NCBI RefSeq assembly: GCF_038148855.1
Contig: NZ_JBBVGR010000010.1
Span: forward strand, 62,001 to 126,000
Source: Phycobacter sedimenti
GTDB taxonomy: Bacteria; Pseudomonadota; Alphaproteobacteria; Rhodobacterales; Rhodobacteraceae
Direction: 5' to 3'
DNA: 64,000 nucleotides
The notes below the pieces were generated by a model. That model was not told the DNA's origin and ran no database searches. It was given only the letters and a program-made list of their open reading frames with translations. Positions 63,480 to 64,000 of the stretch are shown piece by piece; the stretch's first letter is position 1; each line of letters starts with the position of its first letter. The position numbers and the translations under genes are program-made.

Positions 63480-63498
63480 TTCGGCCCATACATGGATC

Positions 63499-64000
63499 AT
63501 GTGCAATCTTTACAGCAACACGACGACCCAGGATGCCATGCGGGGCCTGTTCCCGGATCTGATCGATCGCGCCGGGAACCTTGGTGAAGGAACCTTCTAC
63601 CCCAATCAACTGGCGCCGATCATCCGGCATGCTGGCAGCGGGCTGGAACTGGTCAAGGCACGCTGGGGAATGCCCTCGCCCCGCTTTGCCCTCAAGACGC
63701 AGCGCGATCCGGGCGTCACCAATGTGCGCAACCTTGCGTCCCCCCATTGGCGGCGATGGCTGGAACCTGCGCATCGCTGTCTTGTGCCGGTGACCTCCTT
63801 CGCGGAGCCGGGGAAAGGTGGGAACCAGTGGTTTGCCTCCGCGGCCACCGCCTTCCCGATGTTCTTTGCAGGGATCGAAACCCGGGGCTGGCGGTCCGTG
63901 CGCAGGGTCAAGGACGGCGAAACCGAAGATGACCTTTTTGCCTTTCTGACCTGCGCTGCGAACGCAGAGGTTGGCGCGGTACACCCCAAGGCCATGCCTG
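63499..64000 (+). CDS. SRAP-family protein (YedK/HMCES), N-terminal part
   Basis: The frame runs off the right edge after 167 residues. It starts MCNLYS; after Met removal Cys2 is the catalytic nucleophile that forms a thiazolidine crosslink with abasic sites in single-stranded DNA. NVRNLASPHW and CLVPVTSFAEP carry the conserved Asn and Glu, and the HPKAMP at the end contains the family His. The protein protects abasic sites at replication forks. The ATG at 63499 is fixed by Cys2. No LexA box is evident in the 70 bases upstream. Confidence 0.9.
   Translation, partial: MCNLYSNTTTQDAMRGLFPDLIDRAGNLGEGTFYPNQLAPIIRHAGSGLELVKARWGMPSPRFALKTQRDPGVTNVRNLASPHWRRWLEPAHRCLVPVTSFAEPGKGGNQWFASAATAFPMFFAGIETRGWRSVRRVKDGETEDDLFAFLTCAANAEVGAVHPKAMP

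Overview
The window looks like a chromosomal segment of a marine alphaproteobacterium of the order Rhodobacterales (Roseobacter group). The base composition is GC-rich. The gene neighbourhoods fit this group (glnD-murJ, glyQ-DUF6446-glyS-ppdK-like, ctaD next to DUF2244, yqeY divergent from carA, folB-folP with a long FolB). So do a VPLPA-CTERM surface protein and CtrA- and FnrL-type boxes. This is inferred from protein families and gene order, not from a marker gene. Almost all of the sequence is core chromosome. I see no rRNA, tRNA, CRISPR array, prophage or insertion sequence.

Layout. 1-5 kb: end of a periplasmic binding-protein-like gene, then glnD (PII uridylyltransferase) and murJ (lipid II flippase), facing a cold-shock gene and trpS across a two-way terminator. 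6-8 kb: a rhomboid-fold membrane protein lacking its catalytic residues, and a VPLPA-CTERM exported protein preceded by a CtrA-like box. 8-14 kb: a phenylacetate degradation locus, with paaG-paaI-paaK-tetR on the minus strand divergent from paaZ and followed by paaX. A palindromic operator sits inside the paaZ promoter spacer. The ring epoxidase genes paaABCDE are not in the window. 14-20.5 kb: alpha/beta hydrolase, class V aminotransferase, an overlapping pair of Lrp/AsnC regulators, ilvC and two tandem EamA transporters. 20.5-23 kb: folP and a long folB, then a cell-wall hydrolase. 23-31 kb: glyQ, DUF6446, gltS, glyS and a divergent PPDK-like gene on the minus strand. 31-39 kb: a SPOR/peptidoglycan-binding protein with a dead trypsin-like domain, SDR, DUF1178, Nudix, GNAT, flavin reductase, hexapeptide acetyltransferase, SulP transporter and HIT protein. 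39-45 kb: ctaD with a perfect FNR-type box, DUF2244, a TyrA-like dehydrogenase preceded by what looks like a Phe/Tyr attenuator, yqeY and carA. 45-51.5 kb: a GT2 glycosyltransferase with a CtrA-like box, GntR, HAD nucleotidase, small membrane protein, UbiH-type hydroxylase, a non-coding stretch with an orphan promoter/operator, and an AraC regulator. 51.6-56.7 kb: dabA-dabB (energy-coupled inorganic carbon transporter) divergent from a LysR gene. 57-64 kb: a spermidine/putrescine-type ABC transporter with an Asp/Glu/hydantoin racemase, divergent from gntR-GNAT, then the start of a SRAP (YedK/HMCES) gene.

The most interesting observations are: (1) a 17-19 codon leader with Phe and Tyr-Tyr codons followed by four mutually complementary arms ahead of the TyrA-like gene, in attenuator geometry; (2) two membrane or envelope proteins that keep protease folds but have lost every recognisable catalytic residue; (3) a TetR-type operator and promoter with no gene left to control; and (4) a DabAB carbon pump with its own LysR regulator and a symmetric LysR box. 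None of these was tested here by alignment or database search.
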